Shown here: positions 55,061-62,938 of the stretch, piece after piece
Numbering within the stretch: the stretch's first letter is position 1
Layout of the letters: each line of letters opens with the position of its first letter
DNA from: Candidatus Cryptobacteroides faecavium
GTDB taxonomy: Bacteria; Bacteroidota; Bacteroidia; Bacteroidales; UBA932
Direction of reading: 5' to 3'
Assembly (NCBI GenBank): GCA_017694995.1
Contig: JADIMB010000001.1
Span: 1-64,000 of the forward strand
Length of the DNA stretch: 64,000 bases
Made by a program: the position numbers and the translations under genes
The notes under the pieces: generated by a model
What the model saw: the letters and a program-made list of their open reading frames with translations, nothing else
What the model was told of the DNA's origin: nothing
Database searches by the model: none

Positions 55061-55672
55061 TCATTTGATCACGAATATTAGTGTCACGGCTGCTTTCGTC
55101 GGGCCGAAATAGTCTTTCTTCTTGTGCTCTATATGCCATCCGCATTTCTGGCATGCGTACCGGTCGTATTCAAGCCGTGCGTATCCTCCGCCTATTGTGA
55201 ATTCAAAGCTCCATCTGGGAGACATTACCCAGTGATATCCGTATGAGATTCCTGCTCCTGCCGCCCAGCCCTCATGGCGGTATTGCCAGCTTCCTTTCCC
55301 GAAAAGCATAGGGAGCTCGTGTCCTCCTATGTTGTACATACTGTATAGTCCGTGGACTCCCAGGAAATGCCCTGCAAACCTGCTGCAGGTCCACCATCTG
55401 AACTCAGGCTGTACGGCCCAGTGCACAGCTTTCTTGTTCCCGTTTTTTTTACCGTCCAGGTTCCATGGGTTGTATCCGCCTGAAATGTCCAGAGTTGTCT
55501 TTTTCCCGAGACCGATTTCCATTCCCAGATTCGGAGTGTATGTGTAAGCTCCCTGGAGCAGGTTTGTTTTGATTCCGATTACTTGGGCTGAGATCTTTCC
55601 CGACATAGACATGGCTGCTATTGCCAGTACCAGTGACAGGACTGTGCGGCTGCCTTTTTTCAGGATTTTCAT
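55061..55672 (-). CDS. DUF3575-family outer-membrane protein
   Basis: 203 residues from the ATG at 55672 with a signal peptide ending ISAQ. VIGIKTNLLQGAYTYTPNLGMEIGLGKKTT and the late HWVMSPRWSFEFTIGGGYARLEYDRY strands match DUF3575, small barrel proteins found first in type V fimbrial operons. It ends VTLIFVIK. As first gene it should lie just behind the operon promoter; CAACTTTG (complement of 55704-55711) is a one-mismatch minus-7 box. Confidence 0.85.
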   Translation of the reverse strand: MKILKKGSRTVLSLVLAIAAMSMSGKISAQVIGIKTNLLQGAYTYTPNLGMEIGLGKKTTLDISGGYNPWNLDGKKNGNKKAVHWAVQPEFRWWTCSRFAGHFLGVHGLYSMYNIGGHELPMLFGKGSWQYRHEGWAAGAGISYGYHWVMSPRWSFEFTIGGGYARLEYDRYACQKCGWHIEHKKKDYFGPTKAAVTLIFVIK

Positions 55673-55862
55673 ATGATTACACACTATATTGATTTTTACG
55701 CTGCAAAGTTGCACTGTCTTGCCGGATATGTTTTTACCATTTTGTGTCTTTATTTTGCCATTGTGTTCCTTGCGCTTTATAAGCCAGAAGTTCAGCTGTC
55801 TATTTCAGTTTCTTTTTATATTTCGTGATGTCTTTTGTGCTTGATTTAATCTGAATTGAGTT

Positions 55863-57257
55863 ATGAGAAAATTTGTTTTTATTGAGGCTTTTGCTGCTGC
55901 AGCTCTTCTTTTTGCTGCCTGCCAGGCGGAGCCGGGTCCCGTGCCTGGGACTGAGGATGAAATCGTCCCGGAAGTTGTCAGAGAGGCTTTCTATTCCCGC
56001 TATCCTGATGCGGTTGAAGTATCATGGACTGTGAGTGAAGGTTTTGCCGTGGCTGAATTTTATCTTTTTTCAGATAGAGCTCTCAAATCGGAGGATGCCG
56101 GGGTGTCTTCGCCGGACATTGCATGGTTTGATATTCTTGACGGTACGTGGGAGATGACCAGAAGCGGTATTGAGTATGTGTCTCTTCCGCAGGAAGTACG
56201 TAATGCTTTCACTGACAGCAGATACTCTGAAGCCCCGTGGGAACGTTCCGGCAAAGTCGACAGGCTTGAACGTCGGGATGTGATGTCTTCAGTCTCGGAA
56301 ACTTCACCTGTTGTCGTGTATGTTATAGGTGTTACCGGTGTACTTTTTTCTGACTTCTCACCTTCCCAGACTGTCTCTGTCGACCTTTATTTTTCACAGG
56401 AGGGGGTACTTGTCGATGAGATTACAGGATCGAATGACGGCAGTTATGTTGACAGACTCCCTCAGGAGCCTTCTAACGGGATTTTTTCTTACCTTCAGGA
56501 GAATGTCCTTTCTGCCGGAGGAAGGGTGATTGAGGTTGACCGCGAGAATGGCAGGACGGAGGTCGAGGCTGTCCTTGACGGCCGCCGACTTGAGATTTTC
56601 TTTGATTCGTCTGAAAATTGGCTATATACCGAGACAGGATACCACAGGCGTGACATTATGTCCGGTTATATCCCTGAAAATATCCTGGCCGCCCTCAGAA
56701 GCTCCGAGCACTTTGTATCTTATGACTATATTGATGATATAGAGTATGTCCGTGCAAGTTTTCCGGAAGGAATACGCACCTGGTGGGTGTTTGAGATAGA
56801 TTCAGGACGGAATGATTTCGATGTTTTTGTTGATGATTCGGGGCTTATCGAGAAGCCGGCGGTCGGTTCCGGGGATGATACAGGAGGCCTGCCTTCAGGA
56901 GGTGATGTGCTTGATTTTATAAATACTCGCTATCCTGGCGCCCGTGTTCTCGGGAGTGATTATGACGACGGTTTTCTTGAGGTGGATATATTCCATGACG
57001 GGAATAAGAAAGAACTTAAGTTCAATGCCGGTGGTGAATGGGTTTCAACTGTCTGGGAAATCCGTGTGAGTGAGCTTCCTCGGGAAGTTTATGACGCTGT
57101 AATTTCCGGAGGATATACTTTTGATGACAATGAGGTTGAAGTTTTGGAGACTCCTTCCGTGTTATGTTATGTTGTTGATGCGCGGAGCGGCCGCAGGGAA
57201 GTAGTCCTTTATATCGGAGACGACGGGATGATTCTCAGTGTCCGTCATGATGACTGA
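55863..57257 (+). CDS. PepSY-like (DUF2874) lipoprotein with repeated domains
   Basis: 464 residues with lipobox FAAC. It contains repeats of the PepSY-like / beta-lactamase-inhibitor-like fold. The recurring pattern is Val-x-x-Ala/Phe-hydrophobic-x-x-Arg-Tyr-Pro followed by a strand of alternating acidic residues (VVREAFYSRYPDAVEVSW; VLDFINTRYPGARVLG). At least three units are discernible. Such periplasmic proteins are common in Bacteroidota and have no proven function. It is divergent from the fimbrial operon across 190 bp and ends in its own terminator. Confidence 0.75.
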   Translation: MRKFVFIEAFAAAALLFAACQAEPGPVPGTEDEIVPEVVREAFYSRYPDAVEVSWTVSEGFAVAEFYLFSDRALKSEDAGVSSPDIAWFDILDGTWEMTRSGIEYVSLPQEVRNAFTDSRYSEAPWERSGKVDRLERRDVMSSVSETSPVVVYVIGVTGVLFSDFSPSQTVSVDLYFSQEGVLVDEITGSNDGSYVDRLPQEPSNGIFSYLQENVLSAGGRVIEVDRENGRTEVEAVLDGRRLEIFFDSSENWLYTETGYHRRDIMSGYIPENILAALRSSEHFVSYDYIDDIEYVRASFPEGIRTWWVFEIDSGRNDFDVFVDDSGLIEKPAVGSGDDTGGLPSGGDVLDFINTRYPGARVLGSDYDDGFLEVDIFHDGNKKELKFNAGGEWVSTVWEIRVSELPREVYDAVISGGYTFDDNEVEVLETPSVLCYVVDARSGRREVVLYIGDDGMILSVRHDD

Positions 57258-57300
57258 TGTCCAGCGTTTTTTCACGTGGGTATGGCCGCTTTTTTAAGTG

Positions 57301-57344
57301 CATGAGTGTGGCTTATTTTGATTTATGCCACACTCATGTCTTTT
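57301..57344. terminator. Terminator between the PepSY-like gene and hflX
   Basis: CATGAGTGTGGC (57301-57312) pairs perfectly with GCCACACTCATG (57327-57338), followed by TCTTTTTT. The genes are convergent; the plus-strand T tract is the better one. Confidence 0.85.
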
Positions 57345-58532
57345 TTACCAGAGGAAATTGTCGAACGGATAACGGCCCGCGTGTATTTCCGCGACCATCT
57401 TGTATAGGTCGGAGCGGAGTTTGTCGATACCTATCTTTTGTTTTGCAGAGATGAATATGCAAGGGGTGTTCTCCTTCGCGATCCAGCTGTTCTTGAATTC
57501 CTCAAGGGTGTAATTTACGGGCTTTTTGGGCTCCAGGGAGAACTCGTCGTACTCCTCATACCTGTAGGCGTCGATCTTGTTGAATACGACGAAAATAGGC
57601 TTGTTTATCGCGTTAATATCCCGCAGTGTCTCCTCGACGACCCTGATGTGTTCTTCGAAGTTCGGATGCGAGATGTCTACAACGTGCATGAGTATGTCTG
57701 CCTCCCTTACTTCATCAAGTGTACTTTTGAAAGCTTCAACGAGCTGTGTAGGCAGTTTCCTGATGAATCCCACAGTATCGCTCAGCAAGAACGGGACATT
57801 CTCTATCACCACTTTGCGCACTGTCGTGTCAAGCGTCGCGAACAGCTTGTTCTCGGCAAACACGTCGCTTTTTGCAAGCAGGTTCATTAGTGTGCTTTTC
57901 CCGACATTTGTGTATCCGACGAGTGAAATGCGCACCAGGGAACCCCTGTTCCCGCGCTGCGAGGCCATCTGTTTGTCTATCTTCTTCAGCTGCTCTTTCA
58001 GCTTGGCTATCCTGTCCTGGATGATTCGCCTGTCTGTCTCTATCTGTGTCTCTCCAGGACCTCTCATTCCGATGCCGCCCTTCTGCCTTTCGAGGTGTGT
58101 CCACATCCTTGTAAGGCGCGGAAGGAGGTACTGGTACTGGGCCAGCTCTACCTGTGTCTTCGCGTAGGCTGTCTTCGCCCTCTGCGCAAAGATGTCAAGG
58201 ATAAGGTTTGTCCTGTCCAGTATCCGGCATGAAAGCTCCCTTTCCAGGTTTCTGAGCTGGGTAGGGGAGAGCTCGTCATCGAATATGACTACATCGGTCT
58301 CGTTCTCGGCTATATATGCCTTTATTTCTTCAAGTTTCCCGCTTCTTATGTATGTCCTTGAGTCCGGCTTGTCTACTTTCTGGATAAACCTTTTTCTACC
58401 TTCTGCCCCTGCTGTCTCTGCCAGGAATTCAAGCTCGTCCAGATACTCCAGGACCTGTCTCTCGTCATCTCCCTGTTTGATTACTCCGACGAAGACTGCT
58501 TTTTCTATGTATTTCTCTTTTATTTCTATCAT
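57345..58532 (-). CDS. hflX: GTPase HflX
   Basis: 395 residues. It is a ribosome-associated GTPase that splits stalled or heat-damaged ribosomes. The N-terminal HflX domain with the MRGPGETQIETDRR motif (about 175) is followed by a coiled linker. The G domain has GYTNVGKSTLMNLL, DTVGFIRKLPTQLVEAFKST and NKID. Normal length. It is flanked by terminators on both sides, so monocistronic. Confidence 0.95.
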   Translation of the reverse strand: MIEIKEKYIEKAVFVGVIKQGDDERQVLEYLDELEFLAETAGAEGRKRFIQKVDKPDSRTYIRSGKLEEIKAYIAENETDVVIFDDELSPTQLRNLERELSCRILDRTNLILDIFAQRAKTAYAKTQVELAQYQYLLPRLTRMWTHLERQKGGIGMRGPGETQIETDRRIIQDRIAKLKEQLKKIDKQMASQRGNRGSLVRISLVGYTNVGKSTLMNLLAKSDVFAENKLFATLDTTVRKVVIENVPFLLSDTVGFIRKLPTQLVEAFKSTLDEVREADILMHVVDISHPNFEEHIRVVEETLRDINAINKPIFVVFNKIDAYRYEEYDEFSLEPKKPVNYTLEEFKNSWIAKENTPCIFISAKQKIGIDKLRSDLYKMVAEIHAGRYPFDNFLW

Positions 58533-58588
58533 ATATTAATTGCTAAAGTTCAAATAGGTTGCAAATATATCTACTGTTTTGGAATTAT

Positions 58589-58617
58589 CTAACGTTAGTT
58601 CAACGAATTTGCGTTAA
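58589..58617 (+). repeat. Third copy of the dispersed 22-bp repeat
   Basis: CTAACGTTAGTTCAACGAAT and the next bases match the minus-strand copy ending at 7779 in 19 of 22 positions. It lies in the hflX-tonB gap, just upstream of hflX. Confidence 0.45.
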
Positions 58618-58658
58618 GGCTGTTTCTCTTCCATTCAGTCATATTATTTACAATAAAA

Positions 58659-58686
58659 AAGGCCCAGCCATTTATGGTTGGACCTT
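58659..58686 (-). terminator. Terminator of the TonB-like gene
   Basis: AAGG and CCAGCCAT (58659-58671) pair with ATGGTTGG and CCTT (58674-58686) with one mismatch and one G-U pair. On the minus strand it is followed by TTTTTT. Confidence 0.75.
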
Positions 58687-58708
58687 CTTAAATCCTTTCT
58701 CTCTGAAA

Positions 58709-59404
58709 TTATCTCAACTGGAATATTACAGGGAATGTGTAAGTTACCTTCACAGCGCGGTCCCTCTGCTTTCCAGGAGTCCATTTCGGTGACATTGAAA
58801 CGACTCTGACAGCCTCTTTGTCAAGGGAAGGGTCAACTCCACGGAGGACTTTGATGTTGCTCACTGTTCCGTCTGTATTTACAGTGAACTGGAGTGTAAC
58901 ACGTCCGGATACGCCGTTCTCCTTGGCTATTTCAGGATATACAAGTCTTTCATTCACCCATTTTGAGAAGGCATTTGCATCTCCACCCATGAATGAAGGT
59001 TTCTCTTCTACAAACTGGAACGGGATGGCCTCTTCTTCCACTACCTCTTCTTCCACTGTCTCTACGTAATCCATGATCTCCACACCCATGCTTGCGTCGT
59101 CCTCAAGGTTCATGAACATGTTGTCATCCACCTGGACTTCGTCATCCACGATGTCGATCTGGTCTGACAGGACCGGGATTTTCGGAGCTGCCGTAGGAGG
59201 AGGTGGAGGGGTTTCCTGCGTGATAGGGACCATTTCCTCTGCTTCCACTACTTCTGCGGTTTCCTCAAAGACAGAAACCTGCTTCTCGGCTGTACTCCAG
59301 TCAAATGCGAGGTACACGACACCGAGGGCAATTATAAGGCCAATCTCGGTGAAAAGCAGCTTCTTGTTCTCAAGATTGGCTTTAGGTGACTTTTTAATCT
59401 CCAT
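58709..59404 (-). CDS. TonB-family energy transducer
   Basis: 231 residues. A cytoplasmic start and one membrane helix (about residues 18-37) are followed by a periplasmic linker with ETPPPPPTAAPKIPVL and a long acidic stretch. The C-terminal TonB domain runs over about 140-231 (LVYPEIAKENGVSGRVTLQF ... VSMSPKWTPGKQRDRAVKV). It would couple the proton motive force to TonB-dependent receptors. No exbB or exbD gene is in the window. Confidence 0.92.
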   Translation of the reverse strand: MEIKKSPKANLENKKLLFTEIGLIIALGVVYLAFDWSTAEKQVSVFEETAEVVEAEEMVPITQETPPPPPTAAPKIPVLSDQIDIVDDEVQVDDNMFMNLEDDASMGVEIMDYVETVEEEVVEEEAIPFQFVEEKPSFMGGDANAFSKWVNERLVYPEIAKENGVSGRVTLQFTVNTDGTVSNIKVLRGVDPSLDKEAVRVVSMSPKWTPGKQRDRAVKVTYTFPVIFQLR

Positions 59405-59509
59405 ATTACATGTGTTTATTTCCGGTTTTGCGGCGTAAAGTTAAAGAATATATTTTTTATTTCATAATTTTTTCATGCTAAGTTTTATATATTTGCGAAA
59501 AAATTACGC

Positions 59510-59929
59510 ATGATACTCTACTATTATGAAGATATTGATTTCCAGTTCAGAAACAAGACACGGACAAACCGGTGGCTCAGACTTGTTGCTGAAAGCGAGA
59601 TCAAGAGGATAGGGGACATATCTATTATATTCTGTTCGGACAACTATATTCTGGATGTCAACCAGAAGTATCTCCAGCATGACTATTTTACTGATATCAT
59701 TACATTTGACTATTGCGAGGGAGACAGGCTTTCGGGTGACCTTTTTATAAGTGTGGACAGTGTGAGGGAAAACAGCATCGAGTACGGCACTGACTTCGCT
59801 GACGAGCTCAACCGGGTCATTGTCCACGGCCTTCTGCATCTTATAGGGTACGATGACCATACTGAGGCTGATGTCGCTGTTATGAGAAAAAAGGAAAATT
59901 ATTATCTTTCTTTGAGGGAACTTCTCTGA
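59510..59929 (+). CDS. ybeY: Endoribonuclease YbeY (rRNA maturation factor)
   Basis: 139 residues. Zinc-dependent nuclease needed for 16S rRNA 3' maturation. The zinc motif reads [12 protein letters not shown]: the first two His have the normal spacing, while the third is one residue further along than in the HGxLHLxGYDH consensus. Its stop codon overlaps the mnmG start by one base (TGATG), so translation is coupled. Confidence 0.92.
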   Translation: MILYYYEDIDFQFRNKTRTNRWLRLVAESEIKRIGDISIIFCSDNYILDVNQKYLQHDYFTDIITFDYCEGDRLSGDLFISVDSVRENSIEYGTDFADELNRVIVHGLLHLIGYDDHTEADVAVMRKKENYYLSLRELL

Positions 59930-62058
59930 TGAAAAAGAAATACGATGTTATCGTCATAGGCGGAGGACATGCAGGGTGCGAGGCTGCGATGGCTGCCGCC
60001 AACATGGGTTCTTCTGTCCTGCTGATTACAATGGACATGAACAAGTTCGCACAGATGTCATGCAACCCTGCCGTGGGCGGGATTGCAAAAGGGCAGATCA
60101 TCCGTGAGGTCGATGCTCTGGGCGGGTACACCGGCATTGTCACTGACGCTTCCACTCTGCAGTTCAGGATGCTCAACCGGTCGAAAGGGCCTGCAATGTG
60201 GAGTCCCAGAGCTCAATGCGACAAAATGCAGTTCTGTATAAATTGGCGAAAAATCCTTGAAACTAATTGTAAATTAGATATTTACCAGGATACTGTCACC
60301 AGTTTTGCCTTTTCTGGCTCGCGTATTACGGGCTGTTGTACGACTACCGGGGCAAAATTCGATTCTCAGGCAGTTATCCTGACGGCCGGAACCTTTCTTG
60401 ACGGCAGGCTATTCATAGGAAGGAACTATTTTGAAGGAGGCAGGATAGGGGAGCTGTCTTCTCACGGCCTTACCGCCCAGCTTATGGATATGGGGATTAA
60501 GAGTGCAAGGATGAAGACCGGCACCCCTCCGAGGATTGACATTTCTTCTGTCGACACTTCCAGGCTTGTAATGCAGGAAGGGGATCATGACCCGGAGAAG
60601 TTCTCTTATCTTCCATATCTCTCCACGGTGCAGAACGGCACTCCGCAGATGCCTTGCTTCATTGTCCATACCAATTCCCGTGTACATGATATTCTAAGGA
60701 GCGGATTCGGGGATTCACCTCTTTTTTCCGGTGTAATAAAAGGTATCGGTCCGAGATATTGTCCTAGCATAGAGGATAAACTCAGAACGTTTGCAGGCAA
60801 GGACTCGCACCAGCTTTTCCTTGAGCCCGAGGGCCGCTCTACTTGTGAATATTATCTTCAGGGTTTTTCTTCATCTCTTCCTCTCGATGTGCAGCTTGAC
60901 GCCCTCCATGCTATCGAGGGACTTGAAAATGTAAAGATTTTCCGTCCTGCATATGCGGTCGAGTATGACTATTTCGATCCTGTGCAGCTTAAGCCTACTC
61001 TTGAGCTCAAGAGTATAGAGAACCTTTTCTTTGCAGGGCAGATTAACGGGACTACCGGTTATGAGGAAGCGGCTGCCCAGGGGATTGTGGCCGGGATAAA
61101 CGCGCATCTTAAGGTACATGAGAAGGATCCTTTTATCCTCAAGCGTGACCAGGCATATATAGGTGTCCTGATAGATGATCTTATAACAAAAGGTGTGGAT
61201 GAGCCTTACAGAATGTTTACTTCAAGAGCTGAGTACAGGATTCTTCTTCGTCAGGACAATGCGGATTTGAGACTGACTTCTCTGTCTTATAATATAGGTC
61301 TTGCTGACAGGTTCAGATATGACTTCACTATGCAAAAATATGACAGGGTATCGAAATACTCTGATTATTTCGGTTCTTCTTCCGTGAGACCGGAAAAAGT
61401 GAATCCTTATCTTGAGTCTATAGGGTCTGCTCCTGTCGAGAACCGAAAAAAATATTCAGACCTCATTGTAAGGCCAGGAGTAAAGTTGGAGGAACTTGTA
61501 AAAATTGTTCCACGTGGAACAATGATTTCAGGCGATATGGATTTTCACGATGGAATATTGAAGAGCATGCCCTCTCCTGAAGATTGTTTTGAAGACTTTA
61601 ATTATTGTGACGGTCTCTGCGCTCTGAGTGCAGGAGGGAGTCTTGTTCTTAAAAAGGATTCTGTGTATGCTGATGGCGGCTGCCGTTCTTATTCTGACGC
61701 GCTTAGTGTTCTCAGGTGGAACTGCGGCTATCCTCTATGCAGTGAAAAGAGTTTCCATGATGACCGGATGTTGGCAAAAATCAATGACAATGTCAGGACG
61801 GAAATCCTTGAGGCGATAGAAATATCCATAAAGTATGCTGGATATATTGAAAGGGAGCAGCGTATAGCTGAAAAGATAATGAGACTTGAAAACCTTCTCA
61901 TTCCGGAGGGTTTTGATTTTGATAAGGTGGAGAGTCTTTCCATAGAGTGCAGGCAGAAGCTCAAGAGGTATGCTCCTAAAACCATTGCCCAGGCATCAAG
62001 AATCTCCGGGGTTTCTCCTGCGGATATTTCGGTTCTGCTTGTTTATTTCGGAAGATAA
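59929..62058 (+). CDS. mnmG: tRNA uridine-34 5-carboxymethylaminomethyl modification enzyme, with insertion
   Basis: 709 residues, where most MnmG proteins have about 620-640. With MnmE it modifies the wobble uridine of several tRNAs. FAD-binding [17 protein letters not shown] is at residues about 11-27. [31 protein letters not shown] and the family block [20 protein letters not shown] are intact. The C-terminal domain resumes at about residue 623 ([20 protein letters not shown]). Between LEELVKI (about 525) and that point lie about 90 residues not expected in the family, with several cysteines. The insertion starts exactly at the parS-like site. Confidence 0.94.
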   Translation: MKKKYDVIVIGGGHAGCEAAMAAANMGSSVLLITMDMNKFAQMSCNPAVGGIAKGQIIREVDALGGYTGIVTDASTLQFRMLNRSKGPAMWSPRAQCDKMQFCINWRKILETNCKLDIYQDTVTSFAFSGSRITGCCTTTGAKFDSQAVILTAGTFLDGRLFIGRNYFEGGRIGELSSHGLTAQLMDMGIKSARMKTGTPPRIDISSVDTSRLVMQEGDHDPEKFSYLPYLSTVQNGTPQMPCFIVHTNSRVHDILRSGFGDSPLFSGVIKGIGPRYCPSIEDKLRTFAGKDSHQLFLEPEGRSTCEYYLQGFSSSLPLDVQLDALHAIEGLENVKIFRPAYAVEYDYFDPVQLKPTLELKSIENLFFAGQINGTTGYEEAAAQGIVAGINAHLKVHEKDPFILKRDQAYIGVLIDDLITKGVDEPYRMFTSRAEYRILLRQDNADLRLTSLSYNIGLADRFRYDFTMQKYDRVSKYSDYFGSSSVRPEKVNPYLESIGSAPVENRKKYSDLIVRPGVKLEELVKIVPRGTMISGDMDFHDGILKSMPSPEDCFEDFNYCDGLCALSAGGSLVLKKDSVYADGGCRSYSDALSVLRWNCGYPLCSEKSFHDDRMLAKINDNVRTEILEAIEISIKYAGYIEREQRIAEKIMRLENLLIPEGFDFDKVESLSIECRQKLKRYAPKTIAQASRISGVSPADISVLLVYFGR
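61506..61521. other. parS-like centromere site within mnmG
   Basis: TGTTCCACGTGGAACA is a perfect 16-bp palindrome fitting the broadly conserved ParB-binding consensus TGTTNCACGTGNAACA. It encodes I526-V-P-R-G-T531 of MnmG. Flanking T and A extend the palindrome to 18 bp. Confidence 0.8.
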
Positions 62059-62098
62059 TATTCTGTATGGTCAGGCTGTGGCGTTGTGGCTGTTTTTG

Positions 62099-62132
62099 AA
62101 AGAGGAGTGTTCCACGTGGAACACTCCTCTTT
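62099..62132. terminator. 34-bp palindrome/terminator between mnmG and ruvA containing a second parS-like site
   Basis: A perfect palindrome from AAAGAGGAGTG to CACTCCTCTTT, centred on TGTTCCACGTGGAACA at 62108-62123. As RNA it would be a strong hairpin with U-rich tails for both convergent genes; as DNA it is a second ParB-type site 602 bp from the first. Confidence 0.8.
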
Positions 62133-62139
62133 GTGTGTT

Positions 62140-62727
62140 TTAAAGTTTTTTCAGAGCCAGCTTGATTATGCTCTCAAGTGAAGCATCCGGATTTTCTTTC
62201 AGCACTGCCGAAACAGCCTTGTTGACATTGGCCTTTGTGAACCCGAGCAGGACCAGGGCTGTTGTGGCTTCCTGCACGATACTGTTGTCGACCTGGGAAA
62301 AGATTGCAGGAGTCTCGGCGCCTGCCCCTTTTACCACTTTGTCTTTCAGCTCCAGTATCAGTCTTTGGGCACTCTTCAGCCCGATCCCCTTAATGCTTTT
62401 TATTCTGTTGATGTCTTCCGCTATTATTGCATTGCGTATCTCGTCTGAGGTCAGTGAGGAGAGCATCATTCTGGCTGTCGCGGCTCCTATACCGGACACT
62501 CCGATAAGAAGTCTGAAAAGTTCTCTTTCGTCTTTCGTCCCGAATCCGTAGAAAAGTTCTTCGTCTTCTCTAAGGTAGTGATGGATGTAGACTGTCACGT
62601 CTTTCTTGTTTTCAAGCTGGGAGAACGTCTGCAGCGAGATGAGTATCTTGTAGCCTATCCCGCCACATTCGACTACCGCGTCGGCAGGGGTCATCTCCAC
62701 CAGTGTGCCTTTGATGTATTCTATCAT
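62140..62727 (-). CDS. ruvA: Holliday junction DNA-binding subunit RuvA
   Basis: 195 residues. Domain I is an OB fold (MIEYIKGTLVEMTPADAVVECGGIGYKI). Domain II has two helix-hairpin-helix motifs (LIGVSGIGAATARMML, IKSIKGIGLKSAQRLILEL). Domain III (ALVLLGFTKANVNKAVSAVL) contacts RuvB. It is convergent with mnmG and far from ruvB (30490). Confidence 0.96.
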   Translation of the reverse strand: MIEYIKGTLVEMTPADAVVECGGIGYKILISLQTFSQLENKKDVTVYIHHYLREDEELFYGFGTKDERELFRLLIGVSGIGAATARMMLSSLTSDEIRNAIIAEDINRIKSIKGIGLKSAQRLILELKDKVVKGAGAETPAIFSQVDNSIVQEATTALVLLGFTKANVNKAVSAVLKENPDASLESIIKLALKKL

Positions 62728-62908
62728 TTTTTCCTATTTAAATGTCTGTCGGATTGACATTGCAAAAATAGCATTTTTCTGTATTTCCCTGCAATCCTGC
62801 CCCCAATGCCTGCCTCTTTCTCCTTTCCGTGCGTCTTCCACCGGTGCGACTGTGTCTTTTCATGAAAATTTATGTCTATAAAATTTAAAACAGCTTCTAA
62901 ACTTTTTC

Positions 62909-62916
62909 TAACTTTG
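62909..62916 (+). promoter_or_regulatory. Minus-7 box of the cysteine desulfurase gene
   Basis: TAACTTTG is an exact TAnnTTTG match 22 nt before the ATG at 62939. No minus-33 match at the usual distance. Confidence 0.45.
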
Positions 62917-62938
62917 CAAGTTCTTAAAATGTCTTGAA

